64,000 nt of DNA from an uncultured Hyphomicrobiales bacterium (GCA_903825465.1 CAIKAR010000112.1:1-64000), one strand, 5' to 3'; counted from the stretch's first letter, positions 7,603 through 17,311 are shown. Notes: a model not told the origin generated them from the sequence alone. A program made the numbers and translations.

Positions 7603-9597
7603 TCAGGCCGCCGCCTGCCCCAGCCAGGACTCGAGAAATCCGGCGACCTCGGATTGGGGCATCGCCTTGCCAATCAAATAGCCCTGGGCCTCGACATGGC
7701 TGTGGCGGCGCATTTCCATCAGTTGCTCGACCGTCTCGACGCCTTCAACGGTGACCGATAGGCCGAGATCCCTGGCGAGATTGAGAATGCCGCGGACGAT
7801 CGCGAGCGCCTTTTGGTTCGTCGGAATTTGGTCGATGAAGGATTTGTCGATTTTAATCCGCTGAAACGGCAGGCTCCACAAATAGTTGAGCGAGGAAAAT
7901 CCCACGCCGAAATCGTCGAGCGCGAGTCGGACGCCCATGTCGCGCAGCGAGCGCAGGATGTGCTCCGCCAAATCGTGTTCCGCGATGACGGCGTTTTCGG
8001 TGACCTCGATTTCGAGCCGGCGCGCGGGAAGTCCGGATTCCCTGAGCGCCGTGGCGACCATCGTCGCGAGCGTCCGCGCGCGCAGTTGCAACGGAGACAC
8101 GTTGACCGCCACGCGCAGGTTTTCCGGCCACGCGGCGGCGGCCTGGCAAGCCTCCGCGAGCACATAGGCGCCGACCATGTCTATCAGGCCCCGCTCCTCG
8201 GCGATGGATATGACTTCGACGGGCGAAACCTGGCCGCGAACCGGATGCTTCCAGCGCAGCAGGGCCTCGAAGCCGGCGATCTGGTTCGTGGCGATGTCGA
8301 GGAAGGGTTGAAAGTGAATGCGAAGGTCGCGCGCGCGGAGGGCGGCGCGCAGGTCGGCTTCCAGGGCGTCCCGCGCGCTGCGCGACACTTCGTCCTGGGG
8401 CGAATAAAAATGAACCACGCCGCGCCCGTTCGCCTGCGCGACGTGCAAGGCCAGCGCGGCGTTGCGCAACTGGTCCCCGGCGGCTTCCCCCTCGCCGCCA
8501 GCGACCGCGACGCCAACGCAGCAGGTCGCGAACGCCTTGCCGCCAGGCAGATCGAAGGCGTCGTCGAAAACGCCCATCAGCCGCTTGGCGTAAGCGGGAA
8601 TCGTGGCGCTCCCGTCCAGACCCGCGATAAGCACGGCGAATTTGCCGGCGTCGAGCCGCGCGACAAGATCCGATCGGCGCGCGGCGACGCGCAGGCGCTT
8701 CGCCACCTCCTGGATAAGCATGTCTCCGGAAGCGTAGCCCAGCCGCTCATTCGTTTTTTTCAGATTGTTGATGTCCACGACCATCACTGAATAGCGCTCG
8801 CCCGCGTTCGCCATTCGAGCGGCGGCCCGCTTGACCTCCGTTCGAAACCCGGCGGTGTTGGGGAGGTTGGTCAAGATGTCGCGAGAGGCGAGCCGCTCGA
8901 GTTCAAGACTCGAGAACTGGCGGAAAATCAGCTCGCTGGCGCGCTCCAACACCAGGCACCCGATGAACGTCACGTAAAACGCCAGCAACAGAATGGGCGC
9001 GGCCGGGTTGCCGACGTCTTGCGACAAAGCGACCAACGAACCCGCGACAATTGGAACAACCATCGCCAAAGCGGCGATGGGAAGCGAGGCCAAAATAAAC
9101 GCGCCCCCGCAAACCATTCCCGAACACAGGAAAACCAACACCACTCGGGCGTTCTCGCCGGCCTCGGCGAAAAATAGAAGCGGCACCGCTCCCCAGCATG
9201 AGCCAACCAGCGCCGCGAAAATCGTCGCCCGTCCAACCGACTTCAACGATCCCCGGAATTTGCCGGGCACGCGGCGTCGACCGCGAAGAAGCGCGGGCGC
9301 CACGCTGACAGCCAGGCTGACAAGCAGGCCGAGCCCCCACAGAAGAGCCCGCGTTCGCTGCGGGGAATTCCAAAGAGTCGCTTCAAGAACGCAAGCGTTG
9401 CCAAGATTGACAAAAGCCGCGAGCGGCGCGCCGTTTCGAAGAGGCCGCAGCTGGGCGGCTCGGATTTCATTCGCCAGGGCTTCGTCGATTTCGCTGTTGA
9501 GGACCTGGCCGTAGTTTCCCGCGACCAAAGCCGCCGCGGTGGACAGCGACGCCCGCCAACGCCGCGCGCGCGCCGGCAATGAGGGGAACACATTCAT
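7603..9597 (-). CDS. Membrane GGDEF-EAL protein with degenerate GGDEF, probable c-di-GMP phosphodiesterase
   Basis: 664 residues: an N-terminal membrane region with several hydrophobic segments (about 87-105, 125-145, 153-215), a GGDEF-type domain (about 235-400) and an EAL domain (about 410-660). The GGDEF signature reads DAGKF (316-320), so cyclase activity is unlikely. The EAL domain keeps its metal and catalytic positions: EAL 444-446, NVSP at 499-502, EVTEN around 531-535, DDFG 561-564, Lys582 in IKIDKSF, and EGVET 618-622. It is therefore expected to hydrolyse c-di-GMP at the inner membrane. Single gene, divergent from the glycosyltransferase. Confidence 0.93.
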   Translation of the reverse strand: MNVFPSLPARARRWRASLSTAAALVAGNYGQVLNSEIDEALANEIRAAQLRPLRNGAPLAAFVNLGNACVLEATLWNSPQRTRALLWGLGLLVSLAVSVAPALLRGRRRVPGKFRGSLKSVGRATIFAALVGSCWGAVPLLFFAEAGENARVVLVFLCSGMVCGGAFILASLPIAALAMVVPIVAGSLVALSQDVGNPAAPILLLAFYVTFIGCLVLERASELIFRQFSSLELERLASRDILTNLPNTAGFRTEVKRAAARMANAGERYSVMVVDINNLKKTNERLGYASGDMLIQEVAKRLRVAARRSDLVARLDAGKFAVLIAGLDGSATIPAYAKRLMGVFDDAFDLPGGKAFATCCVGVAVAGGEGEAAGDQLRNAALALHVAQANGRGVVHFYSPQDEVSRSARDALEADLRAALRARDLRIHFQPFLDIATNQIAGFEALLRWKHPVRGQVSPVEVISIAEERGLIDMVGAYVLAEACQAAAAWPENLRVAVNVSPLQLRARTLATMVATALRESGLPARRLEIEVTENAVIAEHDLAEHILRSLRDMGVRLALDDFGVGFSSLNYLWSLPFQRIKIDKSFIDQIPTNQKALAIVRGILNLARDLGLSVTVEGVETVEQLMEMRRHSHVEAQGYLIGKAMPQSEVAGFLESWLGQAAA

Positions 9598-9963
9598 GAA
9601 CTTATGCCGCCTTTTGCCCTAGTTGGCGATTATGCGGGCAGTGGATTGATAAAATGTGAAGATATCCAGTATTCGTTTGATCTATTTATTAATTTATCCA
9701 TGTCGCCGACTGTTTCGGCGGTTTTGACTTCGGCTTAACCGGAATACAACATGACCACTTCCCTTGATTTCTCCGAAATAAGGCGGCGTGGTCAAGGCCT
9801 CGCGCCGGCGTGACCGGCGGTGTAGAACTCGCGACCGCCGCCGGGTTTGACCGAGCCCGGCCGCGGCTTCCGGGCGACAATCTTCCGACAATCCTCATCC
9901 CCCAAACAACCGCGGTCGGTATGGACTTCGCCCCCTCCAGCTTGTTGTTTCCGTTTGGATCCC
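9598..9963. other. Intergenic region between divergent c-di-GMP and glycosyltransferase genes
   Basis: No convincing gene is seen in these 366 bp. The stretch 9661-9700 has only 10 G or C in 40 bases, far below the surroundings, and probably holds promoters. A perfect 6-bp stem (CGCCGA 9704-9709, TCGGCG 9715-9720, loop CTGTT) followed by TTTT at 9722-9725 resembles a weak intrinsic terminator or leader hairpin on the plus strand. Frames reading through here are rich in Arg and Ser and show no coding signature. Confidence 0.5.
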
Positions 9964-10968
9964 GTGCCTGACATTTCGCAAATCCCGCCGCTTTCCCCGT
10001 CAACGCCGAGTGGCGCCGCCACGGTCGATGTCGTGATTCCCGTGCGCAACGGCGAACAGACCATTTCCGCGGCCCTGGCCAGCGTGTTCGCTCAGACGCG
10101 GCCGCCAAACAGGATCATTGTCGTTGACGACGGCTCAACCGACGGCACGCGGAATATCCTTGGCGCGGTCGGCGACCGCGTTGAAATCATCGCCACGGAG
10201 CCGCGCGGCGTCAGTCACGCCCGCAACGTCGGCGTCGCCGCGGCGAGCGCGGATTTCATCGCGTTCCTGGACGCCGACGACCGGTGGCGCGCCGACAAGC
10301 TGCGCCGGCAACTTGACATTTTCGCCGGCGATCCCCGCGTCGGCGTGGTTTATTGCGCGACCGCGCTCGCGCGCCCCAACGGCGCGGCGCGACGTGTCGA
10401 GCGGCCGAAGCTGAAGGGCCGGATTTTCAATGGTTTGCTCGGCGGCGGTCAGGCGGGGAATTCGTCCAGCGTGATGTTCCGCCGCGAGCTGGTGGCGCGG
10501 ACGGGATGTTACGACGAGGCGTTGAGCCATGGCGAAGACTTCGATTTTTTCCTTCGGCTGGCGCGCGTGTGCGAATTCGATTTCGCCCCGGAGGTGCTCG
10601 TCGACGTCGTCGAAAATCCCGGCAGCGTTTCACGGCGGAAAACCAACCCGGACGAACTTGCGGCCTCGATCGCGCAAGTGGCGTCGATTTTGCGAAAATA
10701 CGCCGACGGGAAGCCTTCATTCGTTTGGGCTCAGATTTTCAGGCGCCAAATGCTGCGGGCCGTGGTGTCGCGTGGCTTGGGCTGGCGCGGCCTGTTGCAA
10801 ACGCGCGAACGGCTCCGCGCGATTTCCCCGCGAACAGCGCGGTCGATCTGGCCCGGCCACGCGTCGTTCTTTTTCCTCACCGCGCTGGAAGTCGCCGCGT
10901 TCGGCGGCAAACGCGGCCTCGAACAAATCACGGCGCGCCTTTCGCCAACACGCGTCGACGGGGAATAA
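9964..10968 (+). CDS. Family 2 glycosyltransferase
   Basis: 334 residues from a GTG at 9964 (weak ribosome site; the start is uncertain and could lie upstream at 9847). The GT-A fold is clear: VDVVIPVRNGEQTI, nucleotide-binding VVDDGSTDGT, DxD-type FLDADDRW, and the acceptor-side GEDFDFFLRL. Such enzymes transfer a sugar from a nucleotide donor to a glycan or lipid acceptor at the cytoplasmic face of the membrane. The ABC exporter gene starts 2 nt after its stop, suggesting that the product is a precursor for export. Confidence 0.88.
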   Translation: MPDISQIPPLSPSTPSGAATVDVVIPVRNGEQTISAALASVFAQTRPPNRIIVVDDGSTDGTRNILGAVGDRVEIIATEPRGVSHARNVGVAAASADFIAFLDADDRWRADKLRRQLDIFAGDPRVGVVYCATALARPNGAARRVERPKLKGRIFNGLLGGGQAGNSSSVMFRRELVARTGCYDEALSHGEDFDFFLRLARVCEFDFAPEVLVDVVENPGSVSRRKTNPDELAASIAQVASILRKYADGKPSFVWAQIFRRQMLRAVVSRGLGWRGLLQTRERLRAISPRTARSIWPGHASFFFLTALEVAAFGGKRGLEQITARLSPTRVDGE

Positions 10969-10970
10969 TC

Positions 10971-12761
10971 GTGCGCGCCGCGGATCGACAATCGGTTGGA
11001 AACGAAAAAAGCGCCGCCGGCCTCGCCGCCTATATCCGCCGCGCGCGCGCGGAAATCGGCGCGCGCCGACTGTTGACGGGCGTTGGCGCGACTCTCGCCG
11101 CGAGCCTGACCGAAGGGCTCGGCCTCGCCCTGCTCGTGCCCATGCTCGCGCTTGTGGATGGCCAGGCCAATCAGGGGACCAGCGGCAAAATCCTGTCCGC
11201 GCTCGGGGTCGCCCCGACCCTGCCTGTCGTCACTGGCGTCTTCGCCGCGCTCATCGTTGCCCGCTCGGTGTTGGTCTGGACCCGGGACAGGATATCCTTC
11301 GCGATACAACTCGACTTCGTCGACCGCCTGCGCCGGTCCCTGTTCGGCGCCATCGCCAACGCGCGCTGGCCCGTTCTGGCGGCGCGGCGGCAATCGGACA
11401 CCCTGTCGATCCTGACGCAGGACATCGCGCGGGTCTCGGTCGGCACAACCTATGTGTTGAGCGCGCCGCCGCTGGCCGCGATGGCCATCGTCAACGCTTC
11501 CCTCGCCGCGTTCGTCTCTCCGGCGTTGACGCTTGGCGCGGCGGCGCTGGCGCTGGCGCTGTTCTTTTTCACGCGCCGCTTCGCCGGGCGGGCGCACGCG
11601 CGGGGCCGCGAAACGAGCGAAGCGAACCGGGAGGCCGCCGGCGCCGCTTCCGACTTGCTCGCCGGGCTCAAGCTCGTGCGCGCCTATGGCGCCGGCGACG
11701 CGCATCTGGCCGAATATGGCGGGACGCTCGACCGGATGCGCGCGGGCGCGCTGCGGTTCCAAATGTCGAACACCGCCCTGCGCGCGGCGATCCAGATCGG
11801 CGGCGCGCTGGCGTTGAGCGCCGTCATTCTTGTCGCCGGCGAGTTCTTGCGCCTTCATGTCGCCGATCTGGTGTTGCTGGTGGTCGCGTTCGCGCGGTCG
11901 CTGCCGCTCGTCAACGAAGCGCAGCAGGCGCGTCAGCAGATCGCCTACATGCTGCCGGCCTTCGCCTCCGCGATGGAGATAGAGGCGGAATGTCTGGCTT
12001 CGGCCGAACCCGCCGCCGCGCCCGGCGCGCCGCCGCTTGAACTGACCAGCGAAATCAGGCTCGAAGACATCGTCTTCTCCTACGACCCGCCGCGCGGCCC
12101 ACGCGTGCTCGACCACTTCAACGCCGCGATTCCGGCGGGCGGCGTGACGGCGCTGGTCGGCGCTTCCGGAGCCGGCAAATCGACGCTGGCCGACATCGTC
12201 ATGGGCCTGCTGGAGCCGGATTCCGGCCGCGTGCTCGTCGATGGCGTCGAGTTGGGGCCGGACCTGCGGGCGCGATGGCGCGCCTCCATCGGCTGGGTGC
12301 CGCAGGAAAACTTTTTGTTCAACGGCAGCATTCGCGCCAATCTCCAATGGGCGTCGCCAACCGCCGACGACGCGGAGATCGCCGAGGCTTTGCGGCTGGC
12401 CGCCGCCGACGCGATCGTCGCCGCTCTGCCGCAAGGCCTCGACACCATGGTCGGCGACCGCGGCGCGCGTTTTTCCGGTGGCGAGCGTCAGCGGCTCGCG
12501 CTCGCCCGCGCTTTGCTGCGCCGCCCCTCCCTGCTGGTTCTCGACGAGGCCACCAACGCGGTCGACGCCGACAACGAAAAGCTGATCCTCGACGCCATCG
12601 ACAAGCTCGCGGGAAAAACCACGATCCTGGCGATCGCCCATTCGGAGGCGGTGATGTCGCGGGCGCGGCAAGTGTTGCGGCTGAGCCGCCCGGCGGCGGG
12701 CGCCGCGTCGGCGGAAACAGCCGCGGGCGGCGATTTCCCCGCCTCGCGCTTGGCCCTATAG
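10971..12761 (+). CDS. ABC exporter, fused membrane and ATP-binding domains (MsbA-like)
   Basis: 596 residues from a GTG at 10971, 2 nt after the glycosyltransferase stop. The N-terminal half has about six membrane segments; the C-terminal half is an ABC domain with Walker A GASGAGKST, Q-loop WVPQENFLFNGSIR, signature FSGGERQRLALARA, Walker B LLVLDEATNAVD and H-loop IAIAHSE. The family exports lipids, glycolipids, peptides or toxins as homodimers. With the adjacent glycosyltransferase the likeliest cargo is a lipid-linked glycan; that is inference. Confidence 0.9.
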   Translation: MRAADRQSVGNEKSAAGLAAYIRRARAEIGARRLLTGVGATLAASLTEGLGLALLVPMLALVDGQANQGTSGKILSALGVAPTLPVVTGVFAALIVARSVLVWTRDRISFAIQLDFVDRLRRSLFGAIANARWPVLAARRQSDTLSILTQDIARVSVGTTYVLSAPPLAAMAIVNASLAAFVSPALTLGAAALALALFFFTRRFAGRAHARGRETSEANREAAGAASDLLAGLKLVRAYGAGDAHLAEYGGTLDRMRAGALRFQMSNTALRAAIQIGGALALSAVILVAGEFLRLHVADLVLLVVAFARSLPLVNEAQQARQQIAYMLPAFASAMEIEAECLASAEPAAAPGAPPLELTSEIRLEDIVFSYDPPRGPRVLDHFNAAIPAGGVTALVGASGAGKSTLADIVMGLLEPDSGRVLVDGVELGPDLRARWRASIGWVPQENFLFNGSIRANLQWASPTADDAEIAEALRLAAADAIVAALPQGLDTMVGDRGARFSGGERQRLALARALLRRPSLLVLDEATNAVDADNEKLILDAIDKLAGKTTILAIAHSEAVMSRARQVLRLSRPAAGAASAETAAGGDFPASRLAL

Positions 12762-12782
12762 TCCCGGCGTGATTCACCCCGA

Positions 12783-15104
12783 GTGGCGACGCCATTGAAA
12801 AATCCCCACAAGCCCAGGCCGCCGCCCTCGCGCGACGATATCGTCGCCTTCATCGCGCGCGAAAAAGCCGTCGCGGAAAAATCGGGCGCGAACCACGCGG
12901 GCAAGATCGGCAAGCGCGAAATCGCGCGGGCTTTCGACATCCGCGGCGACGACCGCGTCGCGCTCAAGCATTTGTTGAAAGAGCTCGAAGACGAGGGAAC
13001 CGTCGAACGCCGCGGCAAGGCGCTCGCAAAGGCCGGCGCGCTGCCGCCGGTCGTCGTCGCGCATATCGTCGGGCGCGACAGGGACGGCGACCTTGTCGCC
13101 GAGCCCGTCGAATGGAGCGCGGAGCGCGGCCCGCCGCCGAAAATCGCCGTGCGCCTGCCGCGCAAGCCGCGGCCGGGAGAGCCCGCGCCCGGCGTCGGCG
13201 ACCGCGTGCTGATGCGCGCCGAACGCGACCCCAACCGCGAACCCGGCGAGCCCGCTTACGCGGGCCGCGTCATCAAGGCGCTGTCGAAGGCCAAAGCGCG
13301 CGCGCTCGGCGTGTTCTATGAAACGCCGGACGGCGGCGGCCGCGTCGCGCCGATCGACAAGAAATCGCGCGACCGCGAAATCTTCGTCTCCGCCGAGGAG
13401 CGCGGCGGCGCGCTCGACGGCGATCTCGTCGCGGTCGATCTCTCCGGCGGCAAACAGCATGGCGCGCCGCGCGCGCGGGTGCGCGAGCGCCTGGGCTCGG
13501 TGTCGTCGGAAGCCGCGATCAGCCTGATCGCGCTCAAGACGCACAACATCCCGTTCGAGTTCGACGCGGCGACAAACGCGGAGGCCGAGGCGGCCAGGCC
13601 GATGACGATGCGGGGCCGCGAGGATTGGCGCGACCTGCCGCTCGTCACCATCGACCCCGCCGACGCCAGGGACCACGACGACGCGGTGCACGCCGCGCCC
13701 GACGACGATCCCCACAACCCCGGCGGCTATGTGCTGACCGTCGCCATCGCCGATGTCGCGGCCTATGTGAAACCCGGCTCGGCGCTCGACCGCGAGGCGC
13801 TCGACCGGGGCAACTCGGTCTATTTCCCCGGCCGCGTGGTGCCGATGCTGCCCGAGCGGATCTCCAACGACCTCTGCTCGCTCGTTCCCCACGTCGATCG
13901 CCCAGCCATCGCGGCGCGGATGATCGTGGGCGCCGATGGGCGCAAGCGACGCCACAGCTTTCATCGTGTCATGATGCGGTCGGCCGCCAAGCTCGCCTAT
14001 GAGCAGGCGCAGGCCGCCATCGATGGCGTGTCGCGCGATGTGGATAATCACATCTCCACCGGTGTTTTGCGGCCTTTATGGGACGTTTACGCGTTGATGA
14101 AAATCGAGCGCGCCACACGCTCGCCGCTGGATCTCGAACTGCCAGAGCGCAAACTCGTGCTATCGCCCGACGGCGCGATCGACAGGGTCATAAATCCACC
14201 GCGGCTCGACGCGCATCGCATGATCGAGGAATGCATGATTCTCGCCAATGTCGCGGCGGCGGAAACCCTCGAAGAAAAGCGCCAGCAACTCGTGTATCGC
14301 GCGCATGACGCGCCAAGTGTCGAGAAGATACACGCGCTGGGCGAGTTTCTCGCCAGCCTCGACATCAAGATTTCGAAGGGACAACCGCTCAAAACAAGCC
14401 ACTTCAACGGTATATTGGCCCGCGCGAAGGGCACAGAGCACGAAGTGGCCGTGAACGAAACCGTGCTGCGCACGCAGTCGCAGGCCGAATATACCCCCGA
14501 TAACTACGGTCACTACGGCTTGAACCTTCGCCGCTACGCGCATTTCACCTCGCCAATCCGGCGTTACTCCGACCTGATTGTCCATCGCGCCCTGATCCGT
14601 GGGTTAAAGCTTGGCGACGACGGCCTTCCAGATATGAAACCTGATGAAATGGCGGAAATCGCCACCCGCATTTCCGCCGCCGAACGCCGCGCCATGGCCG
14701 CCGAAAGAGAGACCAACGACAGGTTGATCGCCACATTTTTGTCGGACAAGATTGGCGCAACCTTCGAAGGACGCATCGGCGGAGTAACGCGGGCGGGTCT
14801 TTTTGTTAAATTGACTGAAACGGGAGCGGATGGATTTACGCCAGCGGCGACGTTGGGGATCGATTACTATCGCTATGACGAAGCCCTGCGCGCCTTGATT
14901 GGCAGCCGCTCCGGGGAGACCTACCGGATCGGCGACGCGGTCGAGGTTAAACTTGTGGAAGTCGCGCCCATGGCCGGCGCGTTGCGTTTTGAAATTGTCG
15001 GCGCGGGCGGTCGAAAAACCGGCGGACGCGACAAAACGCCCAATGGCAAAAAAACGCCGAAGCGCTCATATAACAAGCCGTTCAATCGAGGTAAAAAGAA
15101 ATGA
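12783..15104 (+). CDS. rnr: Ribonuclease R
   Basis: 773 residues from a GTG at 12783. Order: N-terminal winged-helix region, cold-shock/OB region, RNB catalytic domain with DPADARDHDDAV (Asp291, 297, 299, 300 bind the two metal ions), then an S1 domain (about 685-745) and a Lys/Arg-rich tail. It degrades structured RNA 3' to 5' processively. Length is normal for the family. Base composition drops part-way through: 44 of 60 bases are G or C at 13381-13440 but 33 of 60 at 14221-14280. It overlaps the DUF983 gene by 4 nt. Confidence 0.96.
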   Translation: MATPLKNPHKPRPPPSRDDIVAFIAREKAVAEKSGANHAGKIGKREIARAFDIRGDDRVALKHLLKELEDEGTVERRGKALAKAGALPPVVVAHIVGRDRDGDLVAEPVEWSAERGPPPKIAVRLPRKPRPGEPAPGVGDRVLMRAERDPNREPGEPAYAGRVIKALSKAKARALGVFYETPDGGGRVAPIDKKSRDREIFVSAEERGGALDGDLVAVDLSGGKQHGAPRARVRERLGSVSSEAAISLIALKTHNIPFEFDAATNAEAEAARPMTMRGREDWRDLPLVTIDPADARDHDDAVHAAPDDDPHNPGGYVLTVAIADVAAYVKPGSALDREALDRGNSVYFPGRVVPMLPERISNDLCSLVPHVDRPAIAARMIVGADGRKRRHSFHRVMMRSAAKLAYEQAQAAIDGVSRDVDNHISTGVLRPLWDVYALMKIERATRSPLDLELPERKLVLSPDGAIDRVINPPRLDAHRMIEECMILANVAAAETLEEKRQQLVYRAHDAPSVEKIHALGEFLASLDIKISKGQPLKTSHFNGILARAKGTEHEVAVNETVLRTQSQAEYTPDNYGHYGLNLRRYAHFTSPIRRYSDLIVHRALIRGLKLGDDGLPDMKPDEMAEIATRISAAERRAMAAERETNDRLIATFLSDKIGATFEGRIGGVTRAGLFVKLTETGADGFTPAATLGIDYYRYDEALRALIGSRSGETYRIGDAVEVKLVEVAPMAGALRFEIVGAGGRKTGGRDKTPNGKKTPKRSYNKPFNRGKKK

Positions 15105-15523
15105 CCCAGATTGCGAGCGATAGCGGCGCCCAAGAACGCGACAAATGGCAGGCCTTGTGGCGTGGATTCAAAGGCCGCTGCCCAAAGTGCGGCGAGGGCA
15201 AGATTTTCCGCGCCTACCTCAAGGTTAATGACACCTGTCCATCGTGCGGCGAAGAGCTTTTCCACCAGCGCGCCGACGACGCGCCGCCCTATTTCACGAT
15301 CATGATTGTTGGACATATCATCGGCGGCGGGATGCTCTATGTCGAAGAGGTCAACGACAATCTGCCGTTGTGGATACACATGGCTATATGGCCGGCGCTG
15401 ACGGTTATACTCGCGCTGACATTGCTCCCGCGCATAAAAGGCGCGCTGGTCGGGCTGCAATGGGCGTTGAGAATGCATGGCTTCGGCGAAGCGGAGACAC
15501 CCGCCGTCCTCGCCCGCGCATGA
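15101..15523 (+). CDS. DUF983 zinc-ribbon membrane protein
   Basis: 140 residues. Two CxxC pairs (Cys27/Cys30 in RCPKCGEG and Cys46/Cys49 in TCPSCGEE) form a probable zinc ribbon, followed by two membrane segments (about 65-85 and 92-112). This is the DUF983 family, widespread in alphaproteobacteria, with no established activity that I know of. Its start overlaps the rnr stop (ATGA) and its stop overlaps the next start, so it is translationally coupled in an rnr-DUF983-NUDIX operon. Confidence 0.9.
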   Translation: MTQIASDSGAQERDKWQALWRGFKGRCPKCGEGKIFRAYLKVNDTCPSCGEELFHQRADDAPPYFTIMIVGHIIGGGMLYVEEVNDNLPLWIHMAIWPALTVILALTLLPRIKGALVGLQWALRMHGFGEAETPAVLARA

Positions 15524-16287
15524 TCGACGCTCTGCCCTATCCCATTGATTTCGCGGCCGAACTCACCCGCGATCTGTGGGCGCGGATCAGGGCTGGCGAG
15601 GTCACAGGCGCGCGGCCGCGCAAGGCCGCGACGCTGATGATCGTCGATCAATCGGGGCGCGAACCCAAAGTTTTGATGGGGAAGCGGAATACCTCGCACA
15701 AATTCATGCCGGGCCGCTTTGTCTTTCCCGGTGGAAGAGTGGAAGCGGGCGATCGCCAGATGGCGGCGGCCGGCGCTCTCGACGACGCGACCGAAGCCAG
15801 CCTGATGGCTTGTCTGCGACGTCCGACCACATCAGGCGCGCGGGCAATCGCCTTGGCCGCGATCCGCGAAACCTTTGAAGAGACAGGACTTTTAATCGGC
15901 GACGCTGACTGTGGCGCGCCCGAAAACCCGCCCGCTGGCGCTTGGGCCGAATTCGCCGGGCACGGCGTTTTTCCCGGCCTCGAAAACATTCATTTCATCG
16001 GCCGCGCTGTTACACCGCCCCGCAACCGTTTGAGATTCGATACTTTTTTCCTCGCCGCCGACGCCACGGGAATCGCCAGGCGCGTCGAGGGGAAGGTTGG
16101 TCCCGATCTCGAATTGGTCGAACTCGCTTGGGCGACCATCCCGGAAGCGCTTGAAATTGGCGCGGTCGCGATCACCAGGGTGATGCTCAGGGAACTCGCC
16201 AACCGCTTGGCGCAAAACATGAATCGTCGTTTGAAAGTTCCGGTTTACGCAACCGGACGCAGCGGCTGGACAAGGCTGGAAGCGTAG
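15520..16287 (+). CDS. NUDIX hydrolase with insertion in the NUDIX box
   Basis: 255 residues. The strand FVFPGGRVE and the helix AIRETFEETGLLIG form a NUDIX box, but they are separated by about 40 residues instead of the usual short spacing, as in NUDT8/NUDT19-like CoA-diphosphatase relatives. The expected Glu eight residues before the RE pair is Arg. Cleavage of a nucleoside-diphosphate-linked or CoA substrate in the cytosol is likely; which one is not clear. It overlaps the DUF983 gene by 4 nt and is last in that operon. Confidence 0.88.
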   Translation: MIDALPYPIDFAAELTRDLWARIRAGEVTGARPRKAATLMIVDQSGREPKVLMGKRNTSHKFMPGRFVFPGGRVEAGDRQMAAAGALDDATEASLMACLRRPTTSGARAIALAAIRETFEETGLLIGDADCGAPENPPAGAWAEFAGHGVFPGLENIHFIGRAVTPPRNRLRFDTFFLAADATGIARRVEGKVGPDLELVELAWATIPEALEIGAVAITRVMLRELANRLAQNMNRRLKVPVYATGRSGWTRLEA

Positions 16288-16365
16288 CGCCCCCGGATTT
16301 AAGCAACAGCCGGAACCCGTGTCGCCGTTGACAGTTCAAGCCGATGGTTGCATTTCAGGTCCGCA

Positions 16366-17208
16366 ATGGCCAATCGTTTAGCTCCCGTATTTCTCGGCGC
16401 TTTCACGCTATTGGCGGCGGGCTCGACTGCGGCGATGGCCAAGGACGAGTCACTTGAGGAGGCTTATTGCAGGCTCATTGAAACCTCCGCCCACGCTTAT
16501 GCTTTGCCGGTCGCGTTTTTTACTCGGCTGATCTGGCGCGAAAGCAGTTTTAGGGCCGATGTCACGAGCCCCGCCGGCGCGCAGGGCGTCGCGCAATTCA
16601 TGCCGGCGACGGCGAACGAAGTCGGTTTGGCCAATCCATTCGATCCGGAGGAAGCAATACCCAAGGCCGCGAAGCTTCTTTCGGATTTAAAGCAGCGATT
16701 CGGCAGTATTGGCTTGGCGGCGGCGGCCTACAACGCCGGCCCCGGGCGGGTCTCTTCCTGGCTCGCGGGTGGCTTTATACCCGCCGAAACCCGCGACTAT
16801 GTGTATTTCATCACGGGTCACACGGTCGAAGACTGGAAAGCCGACGCGACCGTGCCTGAAGCGGATGTCGTCGCGATGTCCGCTCTGAACTGTTCGACAT
16901 TGATGACGAAAATTCGTCTTGAAACGCCCGCTCGACTGGCGCGCTCGCAAGTATTCGCGCCCTGGGGCGTGCAACTCGCGGGCGGATTTTCGAAGGCGGC
17001 GGCTTTGGCGCAATATGACCGCGCGCGAAAAGCCTACGCCAGCGTGCTTGAGGGCCTGGAACCCATGATCATAGGCGGCCGCGTGCGAAGTCGCGGTTTT
17101 GGCGCGTTTTATCGCGTCAGAGCGCCCGCTCAAACCCGAGCCGGCGCCCAAAGCGTTTGCGCGCGAATACTGTCGGTCGGCGGCGCGTGCGTCGTGCTGC
17201 GAAGTTGA
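16366..17208 (+). CDS. Lytic transglycosylase (SLT domain) with SPOR-like C-terminus
   Basis: 280 residues from the ATG at 16366, with CAGG a few bases upstream; a TTG at 16348 is less likely because it dilutes the signal peptide. The signal peptide ends near AAMAKDE. The SLT domain shows catalytic Glu59 in WRESSF, GAQGVAQFMPATA and AAAAYNAGPGRV. The C-terminal 80 residues (PWGVQLAGGFSKAAALAQYD and ending CVVLRS) look like a SPOR peptidoglycan-binding domain. It should cleave septal or side-wall murein in the periplasm. TTGACA lies at 16328-16333, a possible -35, but without a good -10. Confidence 0.9.
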   Translation: MANRLAPVFLGAFTLLAAGSTAAMAKDESLEEAYCRLIETSAHAYALPVAFFTRLIWRESSFRADVTSPAGAQGVAQFMPATANEVGLANPFDPEEAIPKAAKLLSDLKQRFGSIGLAAAAYNAGPGRVSSWLAGGFIPAETRDYVYFITGHTVEDWKADATVPEADVVAMSALNCSTLMTKIRLETPARLARSQVFAPWGVQLAGGFSKAAALAQYDRARKAYASVLEGLEPMIIGGRVRSRGFGAFYRVRAPAQTRAGAQSVCARILSVGGACVVLRS

Positions 17209-17311
17209 TCGCGACCTTGAGCGGCGCGAATATTTGAAAACTCCAATCCGCGAAGAACTCGCGCCCTCCGCGGATTAGATTAGGCCTCCGTCTTTGGCGG
17301 AAGCCTTGATA

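Noticed and set aside
10731-12671. 646-codon open frame on the minus strand opposite the ABC exporter
   Set aside because: The plus strand encodes unmistakable Walker and signature motifs; the antisense translation has none.
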